From positions 1 through 64,000 of the forward strand of contig JAFIEI010000012.1 in the NCBI GenBank assembly GCA_020832565.1: 64,000 nt of DNA. Reading direction: 5' to 3'. Shown one piece after another: positions 9,510 to 18,412 of the stretch. How positions within the stretch are numbered: the first letter of the stretch is position 1; each line of letters opens with the position of its first letter. The stretch comes from Salinarimonas sp. GTDB taxonomy: Bacteria; Pseudomonadota; Alphaproteobacteria; Rhizobiales; Beijerinckiaceae. The notes below the pieces were generated by a model that was given only the letters and a program-made list of their open reading frames with translations, did no database searches and was not told where the DNA came from. A program made the position numbers and the translations under genes.

Positions 9510-10790
9510 ATGCCGGACAAACGCAGGATTTCCGTCATCGGGCTCGGTTATGTCGGCCTTCCGGTCGCCGTCGCGTTTGCACGGGCGGGTTTCGATGTCA
9601 CCGGCTTTGACATCGATGCGGACCGGATCTCGGAATTGCGTGCGGGGCACGATCGCACGCGCGAGGTGCCGGACGCGGAACTCGAAGCGAGCGCAATCCG
9701 CTTCACCGGCGATGCCGGCGATCTCGCGCGGGCCGATTTTCATATCGTGACCGTGCCGACGCCGATTACGCCGGGCAAGCAACCCGATCTGACGCCGCTC
9801 ATGGCCGCGTCGCGGACGGTCGGCAGGATTTTGAAGAAAGGCGATATCGTCGTCTACGAATCGACCGTTTACCCGGGCGCGACAGAAGAAGACTGTATCC
9901 CCGTGCTCGAAAAAGAGAGCGGTCTCACCGCAGATCGCGACTTCGGTATCGGCTACTCTCCGGAACGCATCAACCCCGGTGATCGCGCCCACCGGTTCGA
10001 GAGCATCACCAAGGTCGTTTCGGGCTCGACACCGATCGTCCTCGACATCGTAGCCCGCACATATGGCGCCGTAGTCGCGGCCGGTATCCATCAGGCCCCG
10101 TCGATCAAGGTCGCAGAAGCGGCCAAGGTGATCGAGAACACCCAGCGTGATCTCAATATCGCACTCATGAACGAACTCGCGATGATCTTCGCGCGCATGG
10201 GAATCCGCAGCCGCGACGTTCTGGCGGCGGCGGCGACGAAATGGAATTTCATGCCCTTCTCGCCCGGGCTCGTCGGCGGTCACTGTATCGGCGTCGATCC
10301 CTATTATCTCACGGCGAAAGCCGAGGCGCTGGGTTTCCGACCCGAGGTCATTCTCGCCGGAAGACGCACGAATGACGGCATGGGTGCCTATATCGCCGGC
10401 GAGCTGGTCAAGGCCCTGGTGCGTGCAGGGCGAATCGCCAATGCACGCATCGGCATACTCGGCATCACCTTCAAGGAGGACGTGCCGGACCTGCGCAACA
10501 GCCGGGTGCCCGATATTCTGCATGCCTTGGCAGAATACGGTCTCACCACGATGATACACGATCCCCTCGCCGATCCGGCGCAGGTCACGCGCGAATACGG
10601 CCTGACGCTTTCTGGCATGGAGAGCCTCGCCGAACTCGACGCCCTCATCATCGCGGTCCCGCATGCCGCATACAGGGATCTGGGCGCCCGCAAGCTGGCA
10701 ACCTTGCTGCGCGAGGGCGGCTTGATCTTCGACATTCGATCGTGCCTCGATCCCGCCGAGATTGCGGATCACGATTACCGGTGCCTGTGA
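9510..10790 (+). CDS. tviB: UDP-N-acetylhexosamine C6 dehydrogenase (TviB/WbpO-like nucleotide-sugar dehydrogenase)
   Basis: ISVIGLGYVGLPVAVAFARAG NAD-binding motif; GYSPERINPGDRAH; GLVGGHCIGVDPYYLTAKAE catalytic Cys motif. Confidence 0.85.
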   Translation: MPDKRRISVIGLGYVGLPVAVAFARAGFDVTGFDIDADRISELRAGHDRTREVPDAELEASAIRFTGDAGDLARADFHIVTVPTPITPGKQPDLTPLMAASRTVGRILKKGDIVVYESTVYPGATEEDCIPVLEKESGLTADRDFGIGYSPERINPGDRAHRFESITKVVSGSTPIVLDIVARTYGAVVAAGIHQAPSIKVAEAAKVIENTQRDLNIALMNELAMIFARMGIRSRDVLAAAATKWNFMPFSPGLVGGHCIGVDPYYLTAKAEALGFRPEVILAGRRTNDGMGAYIAGELVKALVRAGRIANARIGILGITFKEDVPDLRNSRVPDILHALAEYGLTTMIHDPLADPAQVTREYGLTLSGMESLAELDALIIAVPHAAYRDLGARKLATLLREGGLIFDIRSCLDPAEIADHDYRCL

Positions 10791-10838
10791 ATGCCGGGAA
10801 AACAGCAATTGACGTTCATGCCATGAACGCGATAACGA

Positions 10839-11507
10839 ATGCCCATGGAGCGCACACCTTCCAAACCTCAGGACATCGTTCCGGAAGCGCCGGCCGGCTG
10901 GGTCGAACTGCGTCTGCTGGATGCCGTCGAGAGAGGCCGGTTCGGGTCACAACGTGAAGCGGCTGCCGAACTCGGTATCGCGCTCGGTCTCGTCAACGCG
11001 TATGTCAAACGCTGTGTGCGAAAGGGCTGGCTGAAGGTCTCGGAAGTCCCCGCGCGCCGCTATGCGTATTATCTGACGCCACAGGGATTTTCCGAGAAGG
11101 CGCGCCTATCCGGGCAGTATCTGAGCTCGTCGATGGGCTTGTTCCGCAAGGCGAGGCGCGACTATGCGCATCTCCTGAAGCGGGCTGAGACGCTCGGCAT
11201 GCGGCGCATCGTCCTGTTGGGCGCCTCCGAGCTGGCGGAAATCGCGCGGCTTTGTGCGCTGGAGACCGAAATCGAAATCGTCGCAATCATTGATCCGGGC
11301 ATGACGCGGGCACGCTGGCTCGGCGTGCCGGTCATGCCGGAGCCAAGCAATGTGGCGGACCGGTGCGACGGGTTCGTTCTGGCGACCGTCGAAGCTCCGG
11401 CTGCCGTCCGCCAACGCCTCAAGGATGCCGGTATCACACGTCCGGTGATGGCTCCGCGTTTCCTCGAGCGTTCACTCTTCGATGGCGAGGGTGGCGACCA
11501 TGAATGA
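10839..11507 (+). CDS. winged-helix regulator fused to a Rossmann/CoA-binding-like C-terminal domain
   Basis: N-term FGSQREAAAELGIALGLVNAYVKRCVRKGWLKV...YYLTPQGFSEKARL (wHTH); C-term RRIVLLGASELAEIARLCALETEIEIVAIIDP (Rossmann-like). Confidence 0.7.
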   Translation: MPMERTPSKPQDIVPEAPAGWVELRLLDAVERGRFGSQREAAAELGIALGLVNAYVKRCVRKGWLKVSEVPARRYAYYLTPQGFSEKARLSGQYLSSSMGLFRKARRDYAHLLKRAETLGMRRIVLLGASELAEIARLCALETEIEIVAIIDPGMTRARWLGVPVMPEPSNVADRCDGFVLATVEAPAAVRQRLKDAGITRPVMAPRFLERSLFDGEGGDHE

Positions 11508-12021
11508 ACCCCGCGGTCCGGCCTGGTATGCCGTGCAGGCGCAGCCCCACGGTGAGATGCGCGCGCTGCACAATCTCGAGCGTCAGGGCTTCGATGCCTA
11601 TCTTCCGCGCTACGTGAAGCAGGTCCGGCATGCACGCAGGACGCGCACGATCGCGACCGCGTTCTTCCCACGCTACCTCTTCGTCCAGCTCGACCTCGAC
11701 CTCCAGCGCTGGCGCTCGGTGAACGGCACATTCGGCGTCTGCGGGCTGGTTGGTCCGCGCGACTGCCCGAGCCGCGTGCCGGAGGGCATCATCGCCGGGC
11801 TGCGTGCACGCGAGGACGAAGACGGCTTTATCGCCGTGCGCCATCCCGCCGCACGCTGGAAGCCCGGTGATCCGGTGAGGATATCGGACGGCAAGGCCTT
11901 TCATGGTTGCGAAGGCCTTTTCGAAGGCCTAAACGACGAAGATCGCGTACGCGTGCTGCTCGATCTGCTCGGCCGCAAGGTGCGCGTCACGCTCGATATC
12001 GCCGCGCTGGAGCCGGTCTGA
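11500..12021 (+). CDS. specialised NusG paralogue, RfaH-like antiterminator
   Basis: AWYAVQAQPHGEMRALHNLERQGFDAYLPRYVKQ...TAFFPRYLFVQLDLD NGN domain; C-terminal KOW-like WKPGDPVRISDG. Overlaps the upstream gene by 8 bp. Confidence 0.88.
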   Translation: MNEPRGPAWYAVQAQPHGEMRALHNLERQGFDAYLPRYVKQVRHARRTRTIATAFFPRYLFVQLDLDLQRWRSVNGTFGVCGLVGPRDCPSRVPEGIIAGLRAREDEDGFIAVRHPAARWKPGDPVRISDGKAFHGCEGLFEGLNDEDRVRVLLDLLGRKVRVTLDIAALEPV

Positions 12022-12092
12022 CCGAACGGCGCGCGGCGAGTTGGACTGCGACAAACGGGTAACCGGTTCGCGAGGACCGTTTCACCCGAAGT

Positions 12093-12102
12093 GCGGTAGC
12101 AT
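12093..12102 (+). promoter_or_regulatory. ops-like element (GCGGTAGCAT)
   Basis: Matches the core of the E. coli RfaH recruitment element ops (GGCGGTAGCNT) except its first base; lies between the RfaH-like gene and the ABC exporter. Confidence 0.3.
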
Positions 12103-12188
12103 GGGAAAGCGGTACTGCGTGGCGCTGTCTCGATGAACGAGGCGGTACGCGCCCGGGCCGTTGCGCCAAGCACCTTTCAAGGCATTTC

Positions 12189-14009
12189 ATGGCCGACACT
12201 TTCCGCAAACTCTGGCAACTCCTGACGATCCGCGAGCGCAAGCAGGGCGGGTTTCTGCTGCTTGCCATGCTGTTTCTCGGGGTGATCGAAATGGTTGGCG
12301 TCGCTTCGATCATGCCGTTGATCGCGATCCTGTCGAATCCCGACCTCATCTCGACGAATGCGATCCTCGCGCGCTTGTACGACACACTCGGCTTCCAGAG
12401 CACGAACGCGTTCCTGATAGCGCTCACAATCGGCGTTTTCATACTGATCGCCTTACGCACATGTGCCACGCTGATCGTCAATTACGGCCTTTTGCATTAT
12501 GCGCAGATCCGCGGTCATACCCTCAGCGTGCGGCTGCTCGGCTCCTATCTGCGCCGCCCCTATGCGTATTTCCTCAACCGCCACAGCGCGGATCTCGGCA
12601 AGTCGGTGCTGTCGGAAGTCGAGCAGGTCGTTTCCGGAAGCCTCATTCCCGCGCTTCAGCTGATCTCGAAATCACTGATCGCGGCCTTTCTGATCGCGCT
12701 CGTCGTGGCGGTCGAGCCCGTCGTCGCGGTGGTGGCGTTCCTGGTGCTCGCAGTGAGCTATGGCGGGATCTACGTGTCGATCCGCGCCTACCTGCATCGT
12801 AAGGGGCAGGAGCGCGTGGCGGTAAACGGGGCGCGCTATCAGCTCGCGCAGGAGGTTCTCGGCGGTGTGAAGGAAGTCAAGGTCGGCGGCCATGAAAAGG
12901 TGTATCTGCGCCGTTTCGACAAGGCGTCGGGTCGCTTCGCCCTGCTCAAGGTGTATCTGCAACTCGTCAAGCAGGTACCCAAATACGCGCTGGAACTTAT
13001 CGCATTCGGTGGTATCCTCACCCTCGTCATGGTGCTCCTTTTCCGCGCCGATGGCAGGCTCGACGCCGCCCTTCCGGTGATCGCGCTCTATGCCTTTGCC
13101 GGCATGCGCCTCATCCCGGCGATTCAGGCCATCTACAAGTCGCTCGTCGCCATCCGCTTCGGTGCGCCGGCCCTCGACAATCTCCATCGTGATCTGCTCG
13201 AGGCGCCCGAGACCGCTGAACCCGCACCCGTGCCGCCGCTTCCCGTCCATAACGAGATACGGCTCGACCGCATCGCCTATGCCTATCCGAAGGCGCAGCG
13301 CACGGCACTCAGAGGGGTTTCCCTGAGCATCCCCGCCGGCACCTCTGCCGCCTTCGTCGGTGCGACGGGGGCCGGCAAGTCGACCGTTGTCGACGTGATC
13401 CTCGGCCTCTTGCAGCCGCAGGAGGGTCACGTGCTGGTGGACGGCGCCGCGATTACGCCTGACAATGTCCGCGCCTGGCAGCGCACGCTCGGCTACGTCC
13501 CGCAACAGATTTATCTGATCGACGAGAGCGTCGCGGCGAATATCGCCTTCGGGGTTGCGCCGGAGAAGATCGACATGCAGGCTGTCGAGCGCGCCGCGCG
13601 CATGGCGAACCTGCATGATTTCGTCACCGGTGAGCTGCCCGAGGGCTACGAGACGCAGATCGGCGATCGCGGCGTGCGCCTCTCCGGCGGCCAGCGCCAG
13701 CGCATCGGCATCGCGCGGGCGCTCTACCACGATCCGCACGTGCTGATCATGGACGAGGCGACCAGTGCCCTGGACAACCTGACCGAACAGGCCGTGATGG
13801 ACGCGGTCTACAATCTCGGCAACGCCAAGACCATCATCCTCATCGCCCACCGCCTGTCGACCGTCCGCAATTGCGACCGCATCTTCCTGCTGGACGGCGG
13901 GGAGGTGGTGGCCGAGGGGACGTTTGATGAGCTGACAGAGGGGAATGAGCGGTTTCGGGCTATGGCGGGGGTGGGGCTGACACGAGAGGGGTTCGGCTGT
14001 GGCGATTAA
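12189..14009 (+). CDS. ABC transporter, fused permease/ATPase (MsbA/PglK-type lipid-linked glycan flippase candidate)
   Basis: N-terminal multi-TM domain; VGATGAGKSTVVDVILGL Walker A, RLSGGQRQRIGIARALYHDPHVLIMDEATSALD signature and Walker B. Confidence 0.9.
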   Translation: MADTFRKLWQLLTIRERKQGGFLLLAMLFLGVIEMVGVASIMPLIAILSNPDLISTNAILARLYDTLGFQSTNAFLIALTIGVFILIALRTCATLIVNYGLLHYAQIRGHTLSVRLLGSYLRRPYAYFLNRHSADLGKSVLSEVEQVVSGSLIPALQLISKSLIAAFLIALVVAVEPVVAVVAFLVLAVSYGGIYVSIRAYLHRKGQERVAVNGARYQLAQEVLGGVKEVKVGGHEKVYLRRFDKASGRFALLKVYLQLVKQVPKYALELIAFGGILTLVMVLLFRADGRLDAALPVIALYAFAGMRLIPAIQAIYKSLVAIRFGAPALDNLHRDLLEAPETAEPAPVPPLPVHNEIRLDRIAYAYPKAQRTALRGVSLSIPAGTSAAFVGATGAGKSTVVDVILGLLQPQEGHVLVDGAAITPDNVRAWQRTLGYVPQQIYLIDESVAANIAFGVAPEKIDMQAVERAARMANLHDFVTGELPEGYETQIGDRGVRLSGGQRQRIGIARALYHDPHVLIMDEATSALDNLTEQAVMDAVYNLGNAKTIILIAHRLSTVRNCDRIFLLDGGEVVAEGTFDELTEGNERFRAMAGVGLTREGFGCGD

Positions 14010-15060
14010 TCAATCAAAAACAAAAAGGATTTTTTTCTTTAGCTTTGATGGAAAAGTTGAAGAATGGAAGCGGCATTTGCCTGGATCGGATGTGGAATTT
14101 CTGCAGTCTCCCCGATCAATGGTAATGCTTCCATTTTGGGTCATGCGCAATTGGAATAAAGCACCGAATGCAGTTGTTATCCGGTACTTGAATCAAAAGT
14201 ATAGTTTTCACCAAGAAGTTATTAGCACGCTAAAACTTCTTTTTGCGCTGCTATTCTTCCGAGTTTTATTTATAAAGATCGGATGGATTTGCCATAACGT
14301 GGACAGGGAAACAAAGACTTATTTTCCGAATTTGATGAAAATAAAAAGAACAGCGTTAAAATTCTCAGCAAGTCATATATTTGTAACGGATGTACTGCTC
14401 GTAGAAAAACTGATAAAATTTGTTGGCATCTCAAAAAACAAAATTTCAATATGTACTTTTGGCGCTTTTGGATCAACGAAGACAATTCATAAACATTTTA
14501 AACTTTCCGAGGGTAAACCAGCGATCAAAAAATTGGTTCATGGATTGATGACAGGAGTCTGCGCAAATGGTGGCGGGCCAAAACGTATTCGAGGAGCTGA
14601 GCTTATACTTGAGATGTCTTATGAGAGCTTGCGGGAAAAAATCCCTCTACAATTTTTAATAACAGGCGGACAAGTTCTTTACATAAAAAACAATAATTTG
14701 AATCTATATCGAAAATTGTCTGCACAGCCAAACATAGAATTAATCGAAGGAAACATATCATTAGAATGCCTCAAAGAAATAAATTTCTTTGATTTTTCTA
14801 TAAAATGCTATACTGATTATTCAGTTCCACTGGGTTTATACCACTCTATAAGTTTATGCAAGCCAATTATGGCAGAAAACGGTACATTTGTTAGTGAAAT
14901 GGTTGAGTATTACAGCTTGGGCAGCACAGTTGAATCGGATTGTTCAAACTTGAAAGAGGCGATTGAGAAACTAAAAGAGTTTGACTATAAAAAAAGAGAA
15001 GCTTTTATGACAAGAAACTCGTGGGAGCGCGGCGCCTTGGCATTGAAAAAACTAGTATAA
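13999..15060 (+). CDS. putative glycosyltransferase, AT-rich gene
   Basis: Full-length ORF from a GTG start, overlapping the ABC gene by 11 bp; IGWICHNVDRETKTYFPN and C-terminal VPLGLYHSISLCKPIMAENGTFVSEMVEYYSLG resemble acceptor/donor regions of GT-B enzymes. Confidence 0.6.
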   Translation: MAINQSKTKRIFFFSFDGKVEEWKRHLPGSDVEFLQSPRSMVMLPFWVMRNWNKAPNAVVIRYLNQKYSFHQEVISTLKLLFALLFFRVLFIKIGWICHNVDRETKTYFPNLMKIKRTALKFSASHIFVTDVLLVEKLIKFVGISKNKISICTFGAFGSTKTIHKHFKLSEGKPAIKKLVHGLMTGVCANGGGPKRIRGAELILEMSYESLREKIPLQFLITGGQVLYIKNNNLNLYRKLSAQPNIELIEGNISLECLKEINFFDFSIKCYTDYSVPLGLYHSISLCKPIMAENGTFVSEMVEYYSLGSTVESDCSNLKEAIEKLKEFDYKKREAFMTRNSWERGALALKKLV

Positions 15061-15184
15061 TTTTTTGAATTCGTTGTTGCTAAGTTCATAAAAGTTAGAA
15101 AACAACAGATTCGTTGAACGACTTCCACAAATATACGCCTTAAAGCCCCATGGCGTGAGAGACCGGTCATGTGCGGAGATGAGT

Positions 15185-15949
15185 ATGCGAAAAAATAAAG
15201 TCGGCGACCAACGTATTCAAGCACAGCAATATCAATTTCCGTATCACTATATCCCTGATCTCCATCGTGGGCGTTACCTCTCTCGCCATTGGGGCTTTGC
15301 GCCATCTTATGTGGCGGCCCTGAAACTTGTATGGAATACACTTTCGTGCACGGCAAAAGCACACGAGAGGGAATGGCAGCATATTGACATTGGGTGCGGT
15401 GATGGTGCGCTGATACATTATTTGTCGCTCCAAGCGGGCACGGCAGCGTGGGAGATTGATGGTGTTGATGTTGATGATTCGGCACTCGCTTGGGCTCGCT
15501 TATTTAACCCTAGAAAAAATTTCTTATCAGGTCGTGTGGAGTGCCTTGAAAAGAAATACGATTCAGTGAGTCTCATTGAGGTAATTGAACACGTTGATCC
15601 TGAGCTGTTGCCTGAGTTTATGCGGAGTATAGCTAAGTTGATGAAACCCAATGGTTATTTGATTATTACTGTTCCAAGCACGGAAAAACCCGTAGCTAGG
15701 AAGCATTTCCAACATTTTTCCTTTGAAAGCATTGGAGAGCTTATTGAGCCTAGTTTTCGAATTCTCACAATACGGGGCTTTGAGAGAACGAGTTTATTTA
15801 CGCGAATTGCCAAAGACATTCGGATAAATCGATTTGCAAGCATTGATGCGCCTATTTTGAATAAATTCTTAGTACATCAGTATAGTCGCCTGTTCGATCG
15901 GCAGGCGGGATGTGGGCGTATTTTTGTTTTGGCCACGACGCGAGAGTAA
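15185..15949 (+). CDS. class I SAM-dependent methyltransferase
   Basis: WQHIDIGCGDGALIHYLSLQAG motif I; YDSVSLIEVIEHVDPELLPEFM; GYLIITVPSTEKP. Confidence 0.85.
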   Translation: MRKNKVGDQRIQAQQYQFPYHYIPDLHRGRYLSRHWGFAPSYVAALKLVWNTLSCTAKAHEREWQHIDIGCGDGALIHYLSLQAGTAAWEIDGVDVDDSALAWARLFNPRKNFLSGRVECLEKKYDSVSLIEVIEHVDPELLPEFMRSIAKLMKPNGYLIITVPSTEKPVARKHFQHFSFESIGELIEPSFRILTIRGFERTSLFTRIAKDIRINRFASIDAPILNKFLVHQYSRLFDRQAGCGRIFVLATTRE

Positions 15950-16099
15950 AAATACAATGCTTTATTCTTTATCCAAGAATAAAAGAATAAATGCATCCTG
16001 TATTTTGCTAATCTTTGTTGTTGGAAGCCTTTTTAAATTCAATGTTTTTGAATTAACTTCTTGAATAGAATTGGTGACCAGATTAATCCGGGAAAGCAA

Positions 16100-17404
16100 A
16101 TGAAAATCGCCTTTCTCACACCTAGTTTTTTCCCAAAAATTGGTGGGATGGAAATCCAACTTGAAATTTTGGCTTGTTTACTTCAACGTCGCGGTATTGA
16201 TGTACATGTATTTGCTCCATATTATTCATATAAATTCAATGAAAAATCATTCATATTCTCACTTCATCGCCACGCTACGTATATTAGCAATCGTGCTATT
16301 GGATGCGCTATAGGCGATTATCCAATCCCTGGATCTATTACAGGCCTTGGAGCAAAGATTCGTGCGGAAAACCAAAGATCTCCATTCGATCTTTTTGTTG
16401 CCTATAGTTCCTACAAATATGGAAACGTGGCACTGGGCCTCCGTCGCCTCTACGGGAAACCCGTTGTGCTGCGCACTCATGGCGCGGATATCAATATGGT
16501 TCCCGAGATCAAGTACGGCTGGCGCTTGGACCCGAAGAAAGCTTTGTTGATCGAGCAATCGGTCCGCCAAGCCGACCACTGCATAGCTATCAGCGAATCG
16601 GTAGTGCAACTCCAGCGTGAGATACGCGGGGACTCCGGCATATCAAAGATTTGGAACGGTGTTGACGTGAAGAAGTTCTCTCCACGTAGTCACATCGGTG
16701 CCGGTGTGCAAAGTGATAGGGCAGCCGTAGGCATCCTGGTTGGGCGCAATGCGCCCAAAAAGCAATTCGATGGTTTTCTCCTAGCGTTCAGCAAGTCTGA
16801 AATCCTGAAACAAAAGATGAAAATCCGCCTCGTGGGGCGGGGTATGAAACAGTTGGCATCTCTTTGCCATGAACACGGCATTGCAGAATTCGTGGAACTC
16901 ATCGAAGGCGTCGACGCGGAATCCATGCCTGAACTGTATCGTTCCGCTGATGTGTTTATCATGCCATCCAGAATGGAAACATTCGGGACTGTCACCGTGG
17001 AGGCGATGGCCAGCGGCCTTCCCGTCGTGGGACTGGATGCGCCAGGAACAACAGATCAGATTGTCGATGGCAAGACTGGTTTTCTCGCACCAACGCTCGA
17101 CGACATGGTTCGTCGCCTTGAAGAGATGGTTGATGCCCCAACACAAATGCGAACGTTCGCTGGCGCCGGGCGTAAACGTGCAGTCAGTTCGTTTTCTTGG
17201 GATGCAGTTACTGCACAATATGAAGCGGTATTTCAAAAGACTATTGATGATTTTAAAAATCCTACTAAGTCGCGTTCTCATTCAAAGGTAGAAAACTATG
17301 AAAGAGGCCATGTTTCTTTTCAGAATATAGATTTTATGGTAATTGAAATTTTCTTTCTTGTGATCAAGAAAATCAAGTTTTATTTCCGAAAATTAAATAA
17401 GTAA
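16100..17404 (+). CDS. glycosyltransferase family 4
   Basis: MKIAFLTPSFFPKIGGMEIQLEILACLLQRRGIDVHVFAP...LVGRNAPKKQFDGFLLAF...VFIMPSRMETFGTVTVEAMASGLPVVGLDAPGTTDQI. Confidence 0.9.
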   Translation: MKIAFLTPSFFPKIGGMEIQLEILACLLQRRGIDVHVFAPYYSYKFNEKSFIFSLHRHATYISNRAIGCAIGDYPIPGSITGLGAKIRAENQRSPFDLFVAYSSYKYGNVALGLRRLYGKPVVLRTHGADINMVPEIKYGWRLDPKKALLIEQSVRQADHCIAISESVVQLQREIRGDSGISKIWNGVDVKKFSPRSHIGAGVQSDRAAVGILVGRNAPKKQFDGFLLAFSKSEILKQKMKIRLVGRGMKQLASLCHEHGIAEFVELIEGVDAESMPELYRSADVFIMPSRMETFGTVTVEAMASGLPVVGLDAPGTTDQIVDGKTGFLAPTLDDMVRRLEEMVDAPTQMRTFAGAGRKRAVSSFSWDAVTAQYEAVFQKTIDDFKNPTKSRSHSKVENYERGHVSFQNIDFMVIEIFFLVIKKIKFYFRKLNK

Positions 17405-17593
17405 TGATCTCATGCAAATAATAATTTTTTTTGACAGTTCGCCTGCCTAATCTGAACGTTGTCGCCACGGTAGGCTAGACTGATCTGCTCGGCGCGCGGA
17501 CAAGGCGCTGCACTGCACTCGATCAAGGTCAGTAAGGTTTTTCCACCGGAGCGAACCTTTGAGCCTCAGTTTCTATTTTTGGAGTCGGTTTAA

Positions 17594-18382
17594 TTGATCA
17601 TCCATTTCATCGGTGTTGCGGGTTCGGGCAAGTCGGCACTCGCGAATACCATTCTCTCTGCGCGTGCTGACCTTCTTCCTCGATCCAACCAAGATAAGGC
17701 GGCCTTGCACTGGCGTGCCATGCTGCGCCTTTTCCTGCCTCGCTATAGCAACATGGGGCGCGAACTCGCAGCTTACAATAACGCTCAGGGCAAAACTGCA
17801 GCGCGCCTTTGGGCACATAAACTTGCTGTCGAGGGAGCGCGCCGGCAGCTTGGTGGCAGTTGGATAGTCCACCACGGCTTCACCAATACGATGCGCAAGA
17901 AGAGCTCGCCCATCGATCCGGGGCTGGCCCGACGGCTGCCCTTTCCAGAGGTCATCGTAAACATCGGGGCCGTCCCGGCGGTTCGCGTCGCGCGGGTCAG
18001 CAAGCGGAACAAATCCCCACATAAGACGTATTTCCTGAATAGTGATGATCGTCAGGAAGCAGTACGACGTCGCGCTAGGCAATGGCTCCAGATATGGTCG
18101 GAGGAGGTCGTCTTCGACTACCTCACCGCTTTCAACTTTCGCCATTGCCGTCCGCTCCTTGACGAAGTGCAGTTGCGCAGACTTTTGGTTGCGGAGAAGG
18201 GCGCCTCCCTCGACGAGGCGGACCTGCAAGCCCTGACCTACAAGCCCTTGCACCAAAGCTACGCGTGGCTCAAGGATGTGTTCGAGGCGCATGGCGGGAC
18301 TTGGATCGATTTCGAAAATTCCGGCATATCCGACCTGCAGGCGGCAGCAGCGAGCCTTCTCGCACGCCTTCCCATACGGTAA
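17594..18382 (+). CDS. P-loop NTPase-fold protein of unknown role (kinase-like), TTG start
   Basis: N-terminal Walker A MIIHFIGVAGSGKSALANTIL at residues 1-21; no recognised downstream motif. Confidence 0.6.
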   Translation: MIIHFIGVAGSGKSALANTILSARADLLPRSNQDKAALHWRAMLRLFLPRYSNMGRELAAYNNAQGKTAARLWAHKLAVEGARRQLGGSWIVHHGFTNTMRKKSSPIDPGLARRLPFPEVIVNIGAVPAVRVARVSKRNKSPHKTYFLNSDDRQEAVRRRARQWLQIWSEEVVFDYLTAFNFRHCRPLLDEVQLRRLLVAEKGASLDEADLQALTYKPLHQSYAWLKDVFEAHGGTWIDFENSGISDLQAAAASLLARLPIR

Positions 18383-18412
18383 TACGCCAGTGTCACCCTA
18401 TCAGGTTTCATC

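Noticed and set aside
12672-13850. 392-aa minus-strand ORF
   Set aside because: Antisense to the ABC exporter, which has clear Walker and signature motifs.
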